A stretch of 64,000 nt of DNA. Source: Collinsella sp. AF02-46-1 (lineage in GTDB: Bacteria; Actinomycetota; Coriobacteriia; Coriobacteriales; Coriobacteriaceae). Below the pieces are notes generated by a model, which was given only the letters and a program-made list of their open reading frames with translations, searched no databases and was not told where the DNA came from. The stretch spans positions 62,001 through 126,000 of the forward strand of contig NZ_QSBV01000002.1 in NCBI RefSeq assembly GCF_003465825.1, written 5' to 3'. How positions within the stretch are numbered: the stretch's first letter is position 1; each line of letters opens with the position of its first letter. This document shows, in pieces, positions 7,637 to 18,989 of this stretch. Made by a program: the position numbers and the translations under genes.

Positions 7637-9535
7637 TTAGTCCAACTCTTTTAAGCCATGCGTCAGCTGCCAGTACTCGCCGTGCTGGGCGAGCAGTTCT
7701 TCGTGCGTGCCGCACTCGATGATGCGGCCGTGTTCGAGGACCATGATGGCGTCGGCGTCGCGGACGGTGGACAGGCGGTGCGCAATCATAAACGTGGTGC
7801 GTCCGCGCATGATGCGGTCCATACCGCGCTCGATGAGCTTTTCGGTACGCGTGTCAATGCTCGAAGTGGCCTCGTCCAGGATGAGCACCGGCGGATCGGC
7901 TACCGCAACGCGCGCGATGGCGAGCAGCTGGCGCTGGCCCTGCGACAGGTTGGCGCCGTCGGCCGTGACCGGCGTGTCGTAGCCTCTAGGCAGGCGGCGG
8001 ATAAACGAGTCGGCGCAGGCTGCCTCGGCAGCGGCGCGCACCTCCTCGTCGGTCGCGTCGAGCTTGCCAAAGCGGATGTTCTGCGCAATGGTGCCGCTAA
8101 ACAGGTGCGTGTCCTGCAGCACAATGCCGAGCGACCCGCGCAGGCTGGCCTTGGCAATGTGCTTGACGTCAATGCCGTCGTACGTGATCTCACCATCATC
8201 GACCTCGTAGAAACGGTTGATGAGGTTGGTGATGGTCGTCTTACCGGCGCCTGTGGAGCCCACAAAGGCGATCTTTTGGCCCGGCTTGGCAAACAGGTTG
8301 AGGTCCGTGAGCACACGGGTGCCCGGCACGTAGGAAAAGTCCACGGCATGGAAGCGCACGTCGCCGGCAAGCGGAACCAAACCGCACGTGAGCTCGGTAC
8401 CGCCGGCAGACACCGCGCGGCCCGACTCATCAACGGCAGCCACATCATGCAGGTGCCCGTACGCGCCCACGCCCTGGCCCTCGGGAATCTTCCATGCCCA
8501 CGCGGCGTCGCCCGTCTGCACCAGCTCCACGCAGCCCTCGTCCACCTCGGGCTCAAGATCCATGGCGGCAAACAGGCGCTCGGCGCCGGCCAACGCGTTG
8601 AGCAAGAAGTTGCCCAGCTGCGTAAACTGGTTGATGGGCATGGCCGCCTGGCGCACAAAGACCAGGTAGCTCGCGAGCGCACCTACGTCGGCGAGCCCCT
8701 TGATGCAGAGTATGCCGCCCGCCACGGCGACGATAGCATAGTTGACATAGCCAATCACGACGGTCATGGGCACCATGGAGTTGGCATAGCTCACGGCGGC
8801 GGTGCCGGTGCGGCGAAGCTCGTCGTTGCGGCGGGTAAAGCCGGCGACATTCGCTGCCTCGTGATTAAAGACCTTGATGACCTTTTGGCCCGAGACCATC
8901 TCTTCGACATATCCGTCCAGGTCGCCAAGCGATGCCTGCTGGGCGGCAAAGAAGCGCTTAGAGCGCGCGCCCGAGTAGCGCGCATACAGCACAATGGCCG
9001 CATCGCACACGAGCGTGATAATCGTGAGCTGCCAGTTAAGGATGATGAGCATGGCCGTGGTGCCCACAACCTGAATGGCGGCCTGAATCACGTTGGCAAA
9101 GCTGTTGTTGAGCGCCTCGGAGACGGTGTCGACGTCGTTGGTGAAAAAGCTCATGATGTCGCCCGAGCGCGTGCTGTCAAAATAACTGAGCGGCAGCGTC
9201 TGGATGTGCGCGAACAGGTCGCGGCGAATATCGGACACCACGCGTTGGGCCGCGCGCACCATGATCTGTGAGTAGCCCAGGGCCGAGAGCACGCCCGCGG
9301 CGTAGATGATCGCCGTCAGGATGACCTGCTTGGCAAGCAGTTCCTCCCCGCCCGTGGCCAAACCGTTAACGATGGGGCGCACCATGTAGGTGCCGGCGAG
9401 GCTCGCGATGGCGGCGACGGAGGCGAGCACGCCCACCGCGAGCAACGAGAACTTGGCATGCCCCATGTAGGAGAGCAGGCGGCGCACAGTGCGCTTGAGG
9501 TCGGCCGGGCGTGCTTGGGCTGCGGTCTTAGGCAT
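7637..9535 (-). CDS. ABC exporter half-transporter (consensus NBD), heterodimer subunit
   Basis: A 632-residue fused membrane-ATPase protein. Residues about 30-320 hold six transmembrane helices of the type I exporter fold. The nucleotide-binding domain has Walker A VGSTGAGKTTITN, signature LSQGQRQLLAIAR and Walker B VLILDEATSSID with an intact catalytic Glu. A long insert (AWKIPEGQGVGAY onward) precedes the NBD. The ATG at 9535 overlaps the end of the upstream ABC gene by 8 bp, and a GGGGGTGA site lies within that gene's end. The pair resembles LmrCD/TM287-288-type heterodimeric drug or peptide exporters. Confidence 0.9.
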   Translation of the reverse strand: MPKTAAQARPADLKRTVRRLLSYMGHAKFSLLAVGVLASVAAIASLAGTYMVRPIVNGLATGGEELLAKQVILTAIIYAAGVLSALGYSQIMVRAAQRVVSDIRRDLFAHIQTLPLSYFDSTRSGDIMSFFTNDVDTVSEALNNSFANVIQAAIQVVGTTAMLIILNWQLTIITLVCDAAIVLYARYSGARSKRFFAAQQASLGDLDGYVEEMVSGQKVIKVFNHEAANVAGFTRRNDELRRTGTAAVSYANSMVPMTVVIGYVNYAIVAVAGGILCIKGLADVGALASYLVFVRQAAMPINQFTQLGNFLLNALAGAERLFAAMDLEPEVDEGCVELVQTGDAAWAWKIPEGQGVGAYGHLHDVAAVDESGRAVSAGGTELTCGLVPLAGDVRFHAVDFSYVPGTRVLTDLNLFAKPGQKIAFVGSTGAGKTTITNLINRFYEVDDGEITYDGIDVKHIAKASLRGSLGIVLQDTHLFSGTIAQNIRFGKLDATDEEVRAAAEAACADSFIRRLPRGYDTPVTADGANLSQGQRQLLAIARVAVADPPVLILDEATSSIDTRTEKLIERGMDRIMRGRTTFMIAHRLSTVRDADAIMVLEHGRIIECGTHEELLAQHGEYWQLTHGLKELD

Positions 9536-11357
9536 GGCGCTCACCCCCTTCCAAGGGTAATCCGCTGGGGGCGAAGGAAAACGGATCGTTCGCGCAGCGA
9601 TCGTCGCAGCCGTCGCCGGTGTCTGCGTTCCCAGCGAACTCCATCTGCGAGGCATAAATCTCCTGGTAGATGTTGTCGCCCGCCAGCAGCTCCTCATGCG
9701 TGCCCACGCCGTGGACACGGCCGTCGTCCAACACAATAATGCGGGCGGCATCCATGACGCTCGCAATGCGCTGCGCAATGACAATCACCGTCGTGTTGGG
9801 AATCTGAGCGATATGCTCGCGGATCTTGGCGTCGGTCGCCATATCGACCGCGCTGGTCGAATCGTCAAAGATGAGCACACGCGGATGCTTGAGCAATGTA
9901 CGCGCGATGCACAGGCGCTGCTTCTGCCCGCCCGAGACACCGGCACCGCCCGGGCCCAGATAGCCGTCAAGGCCGCCGATGCGATCCAGGAACTCGTCCA
10001 CGCATGCCGCCCGGCAGGCACGCAGGAGCTCCTCGTCGGTGGCATCGGGCGCGCCCCACTGCAGGTTCTCGCGCACGGTACCCGTAAACAGCACGTTCTT
10101 TTGCAGCACAATGCCCACCGCGTCGCGCAGGGCAACCAGGTCGTAATCGCGCACATCGCGCCCGCCCACGAGTACGGCGCCTTCGGTGGCGTCGTACAGG
10201 CGCGCGATCAGCTGCACAAGCGAACTCTTGCCCGAGCCCGTGCCGCCGAGCACGCCCACCGTGGAGCCTGCCTCAATGCAAAGGTCAATATGCTCGAGCA
10301 CATCCTCGGCAGCATCCGCGCGGTACTTAAACGACACGTCGCGAAACTCGATGCTTCCGTCGGCCACCCCGTGCACGGCAGCGGCAGCGTCGGGCGCTTG
10401 GATAAGCGAACGCTCGTCGAGCACCCGTGAGATGCGCTCCACGCTGGCAAGTGCGCGGGTGAGCAGCAAAAACACGTTGGAAATCATCATGAGCGAGTTC
10501 ATGATCAGCAGCACGTAGCTCATAAAGCCCGTGAGCGAGCCCACGCCCAAGCGACCTTCGATGATCATGCGGCCGCCAATCCACAAGATCGAGAGCGCAG
10601 CCACGTACATCGAGAGTTGGAACACCGGCAGGTTGAGCACAGCGGTACCGAAAGTCTTGGTCGCCGTGCCGGCGAGCTCGGTATTGACGGTGTCGAACTT
10701 GTCGCACTCGTGCTCGGCGCGCACGTAAGCCTTGACGGCGCGCACGGCGGTGAGGTCCTCCTGCACCACACCGTTGAGATGGTCCATCGAGGTCTGCAGC
10801 TGGCGGTAGAGCGGACTGACGCGATAGGTGATAACGCCCAGTACGATCGCCAACACCGGCAGGATGATCGCGAATACCGTAGCAAGCGGACGCGACAGCA
10901 CCAGCGCATAGACCAAGCCGACGATGAGCGTCACGGGGCCGCGCACCATGGGGCGAAAGCCGTTGCCGATGGCGTTTTGGATGACGGTGATATCGGTGGT
11001 CATGCGCGTGACGAGCGAGCTGGCGTCGTAGTTGTCCAGATTGCCAAAAGCGAGCGTCTGGATCTTGCGATACTCGGCCTCGCGCAGGTTAGCGCCCAGC
11101 CCCGAGGCAACGCGGGCGGACGTGCGTGCATAACCCAAGCCAAGTACCAGCGAACATGCGGCGCATACCAGCATATACGTGCCCTGTAACAGCATGTAGT
11201 TGATGTCGCCCGCGGGCACGCCCACATCGATGATATTTGCCATGATGACCGGGATAAACAGCTCGAGCGCCGTCTCGGCAGTCACAAAGAACACGCCGAG
11301 CATGGCGTCGCGGCGGTATGCCCCCAGATAGGAAAACAAAATCTTGAGATTGCGCAC
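9528..11357 (-). CDS. ABC exporter half-transporter (degenerate NBD), heterodimer subunit
   Basis: A 609-residue type I ABC exporter half. It has six N-terminal transmembrane helices, Walker A LGGTGSGKSSLVQ, signature VSGGQKQRLCIAR and Walker B VLIFDDSTSAVD. Asp replaces the catalytic Glu, the usual mark of the degenerate ATP site in heterodimeric exporters, so this subunit should pair with the product at 7637-9535. The GTG at 11357 is used as start, with GGGGGAT about 10 nt upstream. A MATE pump and a MerR regulator follow on the opposite strand, making a local multidrug-export neighbourhood. Confidence 0.9.
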   Translation of the reverse strand: MRNLKILFSYLGAYRRDAMLGVFFVTAETALELFIPVIMANIIDVGVPAGDINYMLLQGTYMLVCAACSLVLGLGYARTSARVASGLGANLREAEYRKIQTLAFGNLDNYDASSLVTRMTTDITVIQNAIGNGFRPMVRGPVTLIVGLVYALVLSRPLATVFAIILPVLAIVLGVITYRVSPLYRQLQTSMDHLNGVVQEDLTAVRAVKAYVRAEHECDKFDTVNTELAGTATKTFGTAVLNLPVFQLSMYVAALSILWIGGRMIIEGRLGVGSLTGFMSYVLLIMNSLMMISNVFLLLTRALASVERISRVLDERSLIQAPDAAAAVHGVADGSIEFRDVSFKYRADAAEDVLEHIDLCIEAGSTVGVLGGTGSGKSSLVQLIARLYDATEGAVLVGGRDVRDYDLVALRDAVGIVLQKNVLFTGTVRENLQWGAPDATDEELLRACRAACVDEFLDRIGGLDGYLGPGGAGVSGGQKQRLCIARTLLKHPRVLIFDDSTSAVDMATDAKIREHIAQIPNTTVIVIAQRIASVMDAARIIVLDDGRVHGVGTHEELLAGDNIYQEIYASQMEFAGNADTGDGCDDRCANDPFSFAPSGLPLEGGERHA

Positions 11358-11617
11358 GCAGGTTCATCCCCCATCAAACGTTGTTCGCAAACCCACGTAT
11401 TATGGCGCGCCGTGCGGCGGTGTCAAGTGTTCCGAAATCGATTTCTGCAAGGCTAGTGCAGGCGCTAAGCTCGCAAGGTGCATCTCTGTATTCAATTGGA
11501 AATGAACGCGAGCGCGACTTTTTTCGCCCCGCTGCCAACATAAACCTTGACTCTATAATCGTTGTAGGGTTTTCACTACACTGGTACGTAAACAAGCCCA
11601 GCCAGAAAGCCCCGCCC

Positions 11618-12964
11618 ATGGAACACGACCTCACACGCGGCAATGTCCTCAAGACCATCGCGGTCTTTGCCCTGCCCTATATGCTCTCGTACTTTTTGCA
11701 GATGCTCTACGGCATGGCCGACCTGTACATGATGGGGCAGTTCAGCGGCGCCGCCGGCATCACCGCCGTAGGCAATGGCGCGCAGACGCTCTATATCATT
11801 ACCGTGACGCTCGTGGGCCTGGCCATGGGAACGACGGTTATCGTCGGCCACGCCGTGGGCTCGCGCCGGTTTGACCGCGCCGAGACCGCCATCGGCAATA
11901 CCATCACGCTCTTTATGGGTGTCTCGGTGGTACTGGCCGCTGTCCTGCTCGCGCTTTGCCCGCAGATCGTGGCGCTCATTGGCACTCCCGCCGAAGCCGT
12001 CGAAGGCACTGCCGCCTACCTGCGTATCTGCTTTATCGGCATTCCCTTTATCGCCGCGTACAACATTCTTTCGGCCATCTTTCGCGGGCTGGGCGATTCG
12101 CGCTCGCCCATGTACGTAATTGGCGTGGCATGCATCATCAACATCGCGCTCGATTTTCTGTTTATCGGCCACATGGGGCTCGGCCCCGTGGGCGCGGCGC
12201 TCGGCACGGTGACCGCGCAGACGGCCAGCGTTGCCCTCGCGCTCGTGTGGCTCAAGAGCCGCCGCACGAACATCCACGTTAAGCGCAGCGACCTGCGCCC
12301 CCAGCCCGAGGTGCTCGGTAGCATTCTTAAGATCGGCGTGCCCGTGGCCGTGCAGGACGGCTGCATCCAGGTGGCGTTTATGTTCATCACCGTCATCGCC
12401 AACCACCGCGGTCTGGTCGACGCCGCCGCCGTGGGCCTGGTCGAAAAGATGATCAGCTTTTTGTTCATTGTGCCGAGTTCCATGGGCGCTACCGTCAGCG
12501 CGCTCACGGCGCAAAATGCCGGCGCGGGCAAGGGCGATCGCGCGCGTCAGGTACTCAAGGACGCCATGACCATCTCGGTGGTGTACGGCTGCCTGATCAC
12601 GGTGCTGATGTGGCTGGTGGCGCCGGCGTTTATCGGCTTTTTTGCCAAGGACGCTGCAGTAGTCGCCGCCGGTACCGGCTATATGCGCAGCTATATTTTC
12701 GACGCGATCTTTGCCGGCATCCACATTTGCTTTAGCGGCTTTTTCGCTGCGTATGGCAAGAGCTACATTGGCTTTGCGCACAACGTGCTGGCCGTGGTGC
12801 TCATTCGCGTGCCCGGCGCATGGCTGCTGTCGAACGCCTATTCCGACACGCTGTTCCCCATGGGCATCGCCTCGCCGTGCGGGTCGATTCTGTCGGCGGG
12901 CATCTGCGTGATTGCATTTACCGTGCTCAACCGGCGCGGGGCTTTTGACAAGCTGGTGGCGTAG
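11618..12964 (+). CDS. MATE family efflux transporter
   Basis: A 448-residue integral membrane protein with about 12 transmembrane segments in two homologous halves (YMLSYFLQMLYGMADLYMMG in the first; the second starts near IGVPVAVQDGCIQVA), as in NorM/DinF-type cation-coupled multidrug antiporters. The ATG at 11618 starts MEHDLTRGN; the upstream ribosome binding site (AGAAAG) is weak. A longer frame back to 11381 has no transporter similarity. A MerR regulator follows 55 bp downstream on the same strand and may control it. Confidence 0.9.
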   Translation: MEHDLTRGNVLKTIAVFALPYMLSYFLQMLYGMADLYMMGQFSGAAGITAVGNGAQTLYIITVTLVGLAMGTTVIVGHAVGSRRFDRAETAIGNTITLFMGVSVVLAAVLLALCPQIVALIGTPAEAVEGTAAYLRICFIGIPFIAAYNILSAIFRGLGDSRSPMYVIGVACIINIALDFLFIGHMGLGPVGAALGTVTAQTASVALALVWLKSRRTNIHVKRSDLRPQPEVLGSILKIGVPVAVQDGCIQVAFMFITVIANHRGLVDAAAVGLVEKMISFLFIVPSSMGATVSALTAQNAGAGKGDRARQVLKDAMTISVVYGCLITVLMWLVAPAFIGFFAKDAAVVAAGTGYMRSYIFDAIFAGIHICFSGFFAAYGKSYIGFAHNVLAVVLIRVPGAWLLSNAYSDTLFPMGIASPCGSILSAGICVIAFTVLNRRGAFDKLVA

Positions 12965-13019
12965 CGGGGCGACGCGGGCCTAGCGCCTCTCCCCTGTTTT
13001 TACCGAAAGGAGTGGTCCT

Positions 13020-13868
13020 GTGACCGACATGCCAAGTGAACACACCGAGGGCCTGCTCCGCATTGGCGAGGTGGCGCGCCTGCTCAATTTAAGCGTGGGC
13101 ACACTGCGTCATTACGAGCAGATGGGGCTGTTGGAGCCGGCATATGTCGATCCGGCAAGTGGGTACCGCTACTACGGATCGCGGCAGCTCTCCACCCTCA
13201 ACACCATCGGCAACCTGCGCGTTCTCGACTTGCCGCTGGCGCAGATTCGCGAGTTTGTCACTACGCGCGATATGGATTTGATACAACGGCAACTGACCAA
13301 GCAACAGGAGTTAATTGAGCACAGGCGGCGTGAGTTGGAGCGCATGTCGCGCAAGATTGACCAGCGGCTTGCCTTGCTTCATGGCGCTTTGAATGCTGAT
13401 CTCGACACCATTAGCGAAATCGAGGAACCCGAACTTCGCTGCGCCACGCTGCACGAGCGCGTCAATCCCACCGACGCCTATTCGCTGGGATGGCATATCC
13501 GCCAGCTTCAGCAGGGGCAGCACGAAACCTTTGCCTATCTGGGCAATCTGGGTGTGGGCATCGCGCCCGAACGCCTCGCCGCCGGCGACTTTGATGGCTA
13601 CGACGAGGTCTTCCTGCTGCTCGATGACACCGATGATTACTTGGGCGACGTTGAGACGCGACCTGCCGCGCGCTGCCTGACCATAAGCTTCCGCGGCACG
13701 CACGGGCAAGCAGCCCCGCGCTATAAGCAGCTGCTCGGCTATATGCGCGAGCACAACCTGGCGCCCACCGGGCCTTCGCGCGAGATCGCCCTTATCGATG
13801 ACATCATCAGCGACGACCCGGCAACCTACGTAACGCAGATCACGGTGCCGGTTGCCCCAGCAAAGTAA
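13020..13868 (+). CDS. MerR family transcriptional regulator with effector-binding domain
   Basis: A 282-residue regulator. Residues about 11-80 are a MerR winged helix (RIGEVARLLNLSVGTLRHYE, then SGYRYY), followed by a coiled-coil dimerisation helix (about 85-125). Residues about 140-280 look like a GyrI/BmrR-type drug-binding domain. The start is GTG at 13020 with AAAGGAG 8 nt upstream. Its position directly after the MATE pump suggests a BmrR-like regulator of efflux, activated by a small hydrophobic ligand; this is inferred from context. Confidence 0.85.
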   Translation: MTDMPSEHTEGLLRIGEVARLLNLSVGTLRHYEQMGLLEPAYVDPASGYRYYGSRQLSTLNTIGNLRVLDLPLAQIREFVTTRDMDLIQRQLTKQQELIEHRRRELERMSRKIDQRLALLHGALNADLDTISEIEEPELRCATLHERVNPTDAYSLGWHIRQLQQGQHETFAYLGNLGVGIAPERLAAGDFDGYDEVFLLLDDTDDYLGDVETRPAARCLTISFRGTHGQAAPRYKQLLGYMREHNLAPTGPSREIALIDDIISDDPATYVTQITVPVAPAK

Positions 13869-13871
13869 GAA

Positions 13872-13901
13872 CCGCCCGGAAGGCATCGTGCTTCCGGGCG
13901 G
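13872..13901. terminator. Terminator hairpin between merR-like gene and ligA
   Basis: Eleven-bp arms CCGCCCGGAAG and CTTCCGGGCGG with an 8-nt loop, placed between the convergent stop codons at 13868 and 13926. It probably serves both directions; no long T-run follows. Confidence 0.65.
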
Positions 13902-13925
13902 ATCTTCACTTTGGTTATCGATGCG

Positions 13926-16187
<2,262 letters not shown>

Positions 16188-16339
16188 CTAGAGTACCACC
16201 GGTCGCAACGGGGCCGAATAGCGGTCTCAAACCGCACCGAATCGGCAGCCGCCAGACTGGGGTGGGTCGCGCGATTAAACCATGCTTTTATCAGCTCTAA
16301 ATGATCCGTTTTCCTCTGTCCCAACGGATCAATAGGAAA

Positions 16340-16378
16340 AGAGGGGGCTGTCCCGCGTTGGCGGAACAGCCCCCCTCT
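16340..16378 (-). terminator. Rho-independent terminator of the HtrA gene
   Basis: A strong hairpin (GAGGGGGCTGT arm, inner CCGC/GCGG) lies 26 bp past the minus-strand stop codon at 16404, followed by TTTTCC on that strand. Confidence 0.85.
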
Positions 16379-16403
16379 GGCTCGATATGTGCGAAACGGC
16401 TCG

Positions 16404-17864
16404 TTAGAAACCCTGACCGTTGCCCTGACCCTGACCTTGCTGGCCCAGCAGCTCCTCCAGGTACTGGCGCAGCTGCTCGTCGGTAATACCGCCGTTGCCG
16501 GTGTCGGTCGAACTGTCGTCCTGCTGCTGGTTCTGCAGCTCCTCGTCGGAGCCCAGCTCGACGGTGACCTTCTTCTCTTCCTTGCCGCGCATGAGCGTGA
16601 TCTCGACCTTCTCACCCACCTCGTGGCTGCGCAGTGCGATGATCAGGCCATCGGCGCTCGAAATCTCATCGTCGCCCAGCTTGGTGATGACGTCGCCCTC
16701 CTGAATGCCGGCCTTGGCGGCAGGACCATCCTCAACGACGCTCGCCACATACGCGCCGCTATCGGTGCTCAACTTGTTGGTGCGGGCGTTAAGCGCATTG
16801 ACGCTCGAAAGCGTAGCGCCCATGTACGGATGCACCGGCGTCTTACCGTCGATGATCTGGTCGGCAATGTTCTTGGCGTAGTTAACCGGAATGGCAAAAC
16901 CCACGCCCGAGCTGGAGCCCGAGTAGCTCTCGATAAGCGAGTTGATACCCACAAGCTCGCCATTGTCGTTGACGAGCGCGCCGCCGGAGTTGCCCGGATT
17001 GATGGCGGCATCGGTCTGGATCATGTTGGCATAGATGGTGTTGCCGCTGGTAGAGCTCATGGCCGTGGAGCGATACAGCGCCGAGACGATACCGGTGGAG
17101 ACAGACTGTTCGTTGCCGAAGGGCGAGCCGATCGCCATGACCCACTCGCCCACGTTGAGCTTGGAGGAATCACCAATCTCAATCGGCGTGAGCTTGGAGG
17201 CGTCGGCGTCCTTGAGCTTGATGACGGCCAGGTCGCTCGAAGCGTCGTTGCCCACGAACTCGGCCTCGTACGTGGTGCCGTCGTCCATGGTAACCACGTA
17301 CTGGTCGTAACCATCGACCACGTGGTTGTTGGTGAGGATGTGGCCCTCGGTATCGAGCACAACGCCCGAGCCGACGCTGCCCGAGCTGTCCGACTCGTCG
17401 GCAGACTGCGAAAGCGAGCCATTCTGGCTACCGCTCGAAGTGGCGGTGATGGAAACGACGGAGGGCAGGGCCTTGGCAGAAACGGCCTCGGCAAGTGTGG
17501 TGTCCTCGGAGTCGATTGTAATCTTTTGCGTCGACGAACCCGAAGCACCCGCCGTCACGGCATTCTTTCCGCCGCCAATGTTGAGCGTGCCACTCATAAT
17601 GAGCGCGATGACCAGCAGGGCGCCGCAGGCACAACCGGCAAGCGCCGTAATAAAGATCGGCAGCTTTTTGGTCTTGGTCTTGACCACTGTGTGCTTGTTT
17701 ACAACCTGCTGGCCGCCCAACGGCTTGCCGGTCTGAGTGTCGTAGGCCTGCACGTAGGGAATGTTGCTGTCGGCAGGCGTTGACTCCACCTGCACGCGCG
17801 GTTGCTGCTGAGTCTCGCCGGCATTGCCCGCATCCTGGGGACGCTGGGAATCGTTCTCGCTCAT
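16404..17864 (-). CDS. Membrane-anchored HtrA/DegP-like serine protease with PDZ domain
   Basis: A 486-residue protein. Residues 1-66 form a cytosolic, Gln/Pro-rich low-complexity tail, and about 68-91 form one transmembrane helix. Then comes an extracytoplasmic trypsin-like domain with the triad His (LTNNHVVDG), Asp (SSDLAVIKL) and Ser (NPGNSGGALV). A PDZ domain follows (AYVASVVEDGPAAKAGIQEGD), then a Gln/Gly-rich tail. It acts in envelope protein quality control. The start ATG at 17864 has AAAGGA upstream. The TM-protease-PDZ order is typical of actinobacterial HtrA. Confidence 0.93.
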   Translation of the reverse strand: MSENDSQRPQDAGNAGETQQQPRVQVESTPADSNIPYVQAYDTQTGKPLGGQQVVNKHTVVKTKTKKLPIFITALAGCACGALLVIALIMSGTLNIGGGKNAVTAGASGSSTQKITIDSEDTTLAEAVSAKALPSVVSITATSSGSQNGSLSQSADESDSSGSVGSGVVLDTEGHILTNNHVVDGYDQYVVTMDDGTTYEAEFVGNDASSDLAVIKLKDADASKLTPIEIGDSSKLNVGEWVMAIGSPFGNEQSVSTGIVSALYRSTAMSSTSGNTIYANMIQTDAAINPGNSGGALVNDNGELVGINSLIESYSGSSSGVGFAIPVNYAKNIADQIIDGKTPVHPYMGATLSSVNALNARTNKLSTDSGAYVASVVEDGPAAKAGIQEGDVITKLGDDEISSADGLIIALRSHEVGEKVEITLMRGKEEKKVTVELGSDEELQNQQQDDSSTDTGNGGITDEQLRQYLEELLGQQGQGQGNGQGF

Positions 17865-17893
17865 AGCTGCGATCCTTTCGTCAAATAACCAAA

Positions 17894-17917
17894 GGCCCGC
17901 CAAACACGTGGCGGGCC
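17894..17917 (-). terminator. Probable terminator of the cysteine-peptidase cluster
   Basis: Hairpin GGCCCGCCA/TGGCGGGCC followed by TTTGG and an AT-rich stretch on the minus strand. It lies about 120 bp past the stop codon at 18037 and upstream of the HtrA gene. Confidence 0.6.
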
Positions 17918-18036
17918 ATCATTGTTCACGTTGAGTTGTACCCCAAGCTGGGCAGTCCCGAGCACTAGATGCCAAGATTTCAGCTTTGCTTAAGTAATGA
18001 CATGCTTATAGGCCAATTCGTTTTATGCCGTCATGT

Positions 18037-18621
18037 CTATTCGATATAGCAGTCGATAGCAAAACTATATGTTGAATCGTTAATAAAGTCTGTAATCGTC
18101 GCGCCCATACCCGATCCGCACGTCCACTTATCCTTCTCCGCATCGTATGGCGTTGGCCCCCACCCCGTTTCATATGATGCTTCGCTTTCTGTGAAGTAGT
18201 TCATCACATATTTATCTTTCTGCATGAGCGCATACCAAGCGTTTGCATACATCACAAGCGGATCGATTTGGACTATCGAGTACTTTCCGGAACGAATCTC
18301 AATTTCTGTTTTATCGTTATAGTAAGCGACTGTGAGCTCAATCTTGGCAAGCAGCGGCAACGTTTCATCTGATTCCCTCTGGATTGTTATGACATCACCG
18401 GCCATAGCGTCGGCAGACACAGTTTTGCTCTCTGGCGTGAAAATAGTCTCTCTGCTTCTTGTTCGCGTTTTTTCATTGCCATTTTCATCTCTGACCACCG
18501 TGTCGACCACGAGCGTCAATCGCTTCTGAGCGTCCGGCAACTCCACGGCTTCTGCCATCCCGGCTCGCATCAAAATAGGAGCCCCCGCCATCAGACCTAA
18601 GAACTGCTTTCTATCAATCAT
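18037..18621 (-). CDS. Small exported protein of unknown function
   Basis: A 194-residue protein; no family recognised. It begins with a signal-peptide-like segment (basic MIDRKQ, hydrophobic core to about residue 23, AEA before VELPD). The mature part is beta-rich and charged (TLVVDTVVRDENGNEKTRTR, then TIEIRSGKYSIVQIDPL). The C-terminal region has two Cys (CGSGMGATITDFIND, AIDCYIE) that could form a disulfide outside the cell. The ribosome binding site is AGGGGAATGAAGA before the ATG at 18621. It is the last gene of a tightly spaced three-gene group with a secreted cysteine peptidase. Base composition is visibly lower in GC than neighbouring genes. Confidence 0.65.
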   Translation of the reverse strand: MIDRKQFLGLMAGAPILMRAGMAEAVELPDAQKRLTLVVDTVVRDENGNEKTRTRSRETIFTPESKTVSADAMAGDVITIQRESDETLPLLAKIELTVAYYNDKTEIEIRSGKYSIVQIDPLVMYANAWYALMQKDKYVMNYFTESEASYETGWGPTPYDAEKDKWTCGSGMGATITDFINDSTYSFAIDCYIE

Positions 18622-18624
18622 TCT

Positions 18625-18981
18625 TCATTCCCCTTGTCTACTTGATTTGACTTTCTCAGCTGAATGGGGATACAGAACAGTCCCGTCAAGTTCCTTATCT
18701 TCCACAAAAACTAGAATCCATTTATCACCTGCTTTCAACCCTGAGACATATCCGGAACTTGACTTACGGCGCATATCGATTCTCTTACGGCAACCACTTG
18801 GCATAAGCGCCTCAAATTGCCCGTTATGAACATCCGATAGAGCGCGCACCTCGACTGCAACAACCGTGTCGTTTTCTCCCCCATTAGTCGCCCTTAACAG
18901 AAAGAAGCTCGCTGCGGTGAGCAAAGCAAAGGAAAGCACCAATAGGAGCATTGCCCTTCGAATGAACTTGTCGCCGTTCAC
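18625..18981 (-). CDS. Small single-pass membrane protein of unknown function
   Basis: About 118 residues from a GTG at 18981, with AAGGG 12 nt upstream; a TTG start at 19002 is possible. Basic MNGDKFIRR is followed by one hydrophobic helix (MLLLVLSFALLTAASFFLL). The extracytoplasmic part has VVAVEVRALSDVHNGQFEAL and ends Lys/Ser-rich. It is 8 bp downstream of the cysteine-peptidase gene and 3 bp upstream of the next, so the three are co-transcribed. No family recognised; lower GC than the flanks. Confidence 0.55.
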   Translation of the reverse strand: MNGDKFIRRAMLLLVLSFALLTAASFFLLRATNGGENDTVVAVEVRALSDVHNGQFEALMPSGCRKRIDMRRKSSSGYVSGLKAGDKWILVFVEDKELDGTVLYPHSAEKVKSSRQGE

Positions 18982-18989
18982 GAGTACAA

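Noticed and set aside
11547..11582. A sigma-70 promoter for the MATE gene (TTGACT, TATAAT, TACACT)
   Set aside because: The boxes are present but the spacings are wrong (0-2 nt or 24 nt), so no credible pair can be named.
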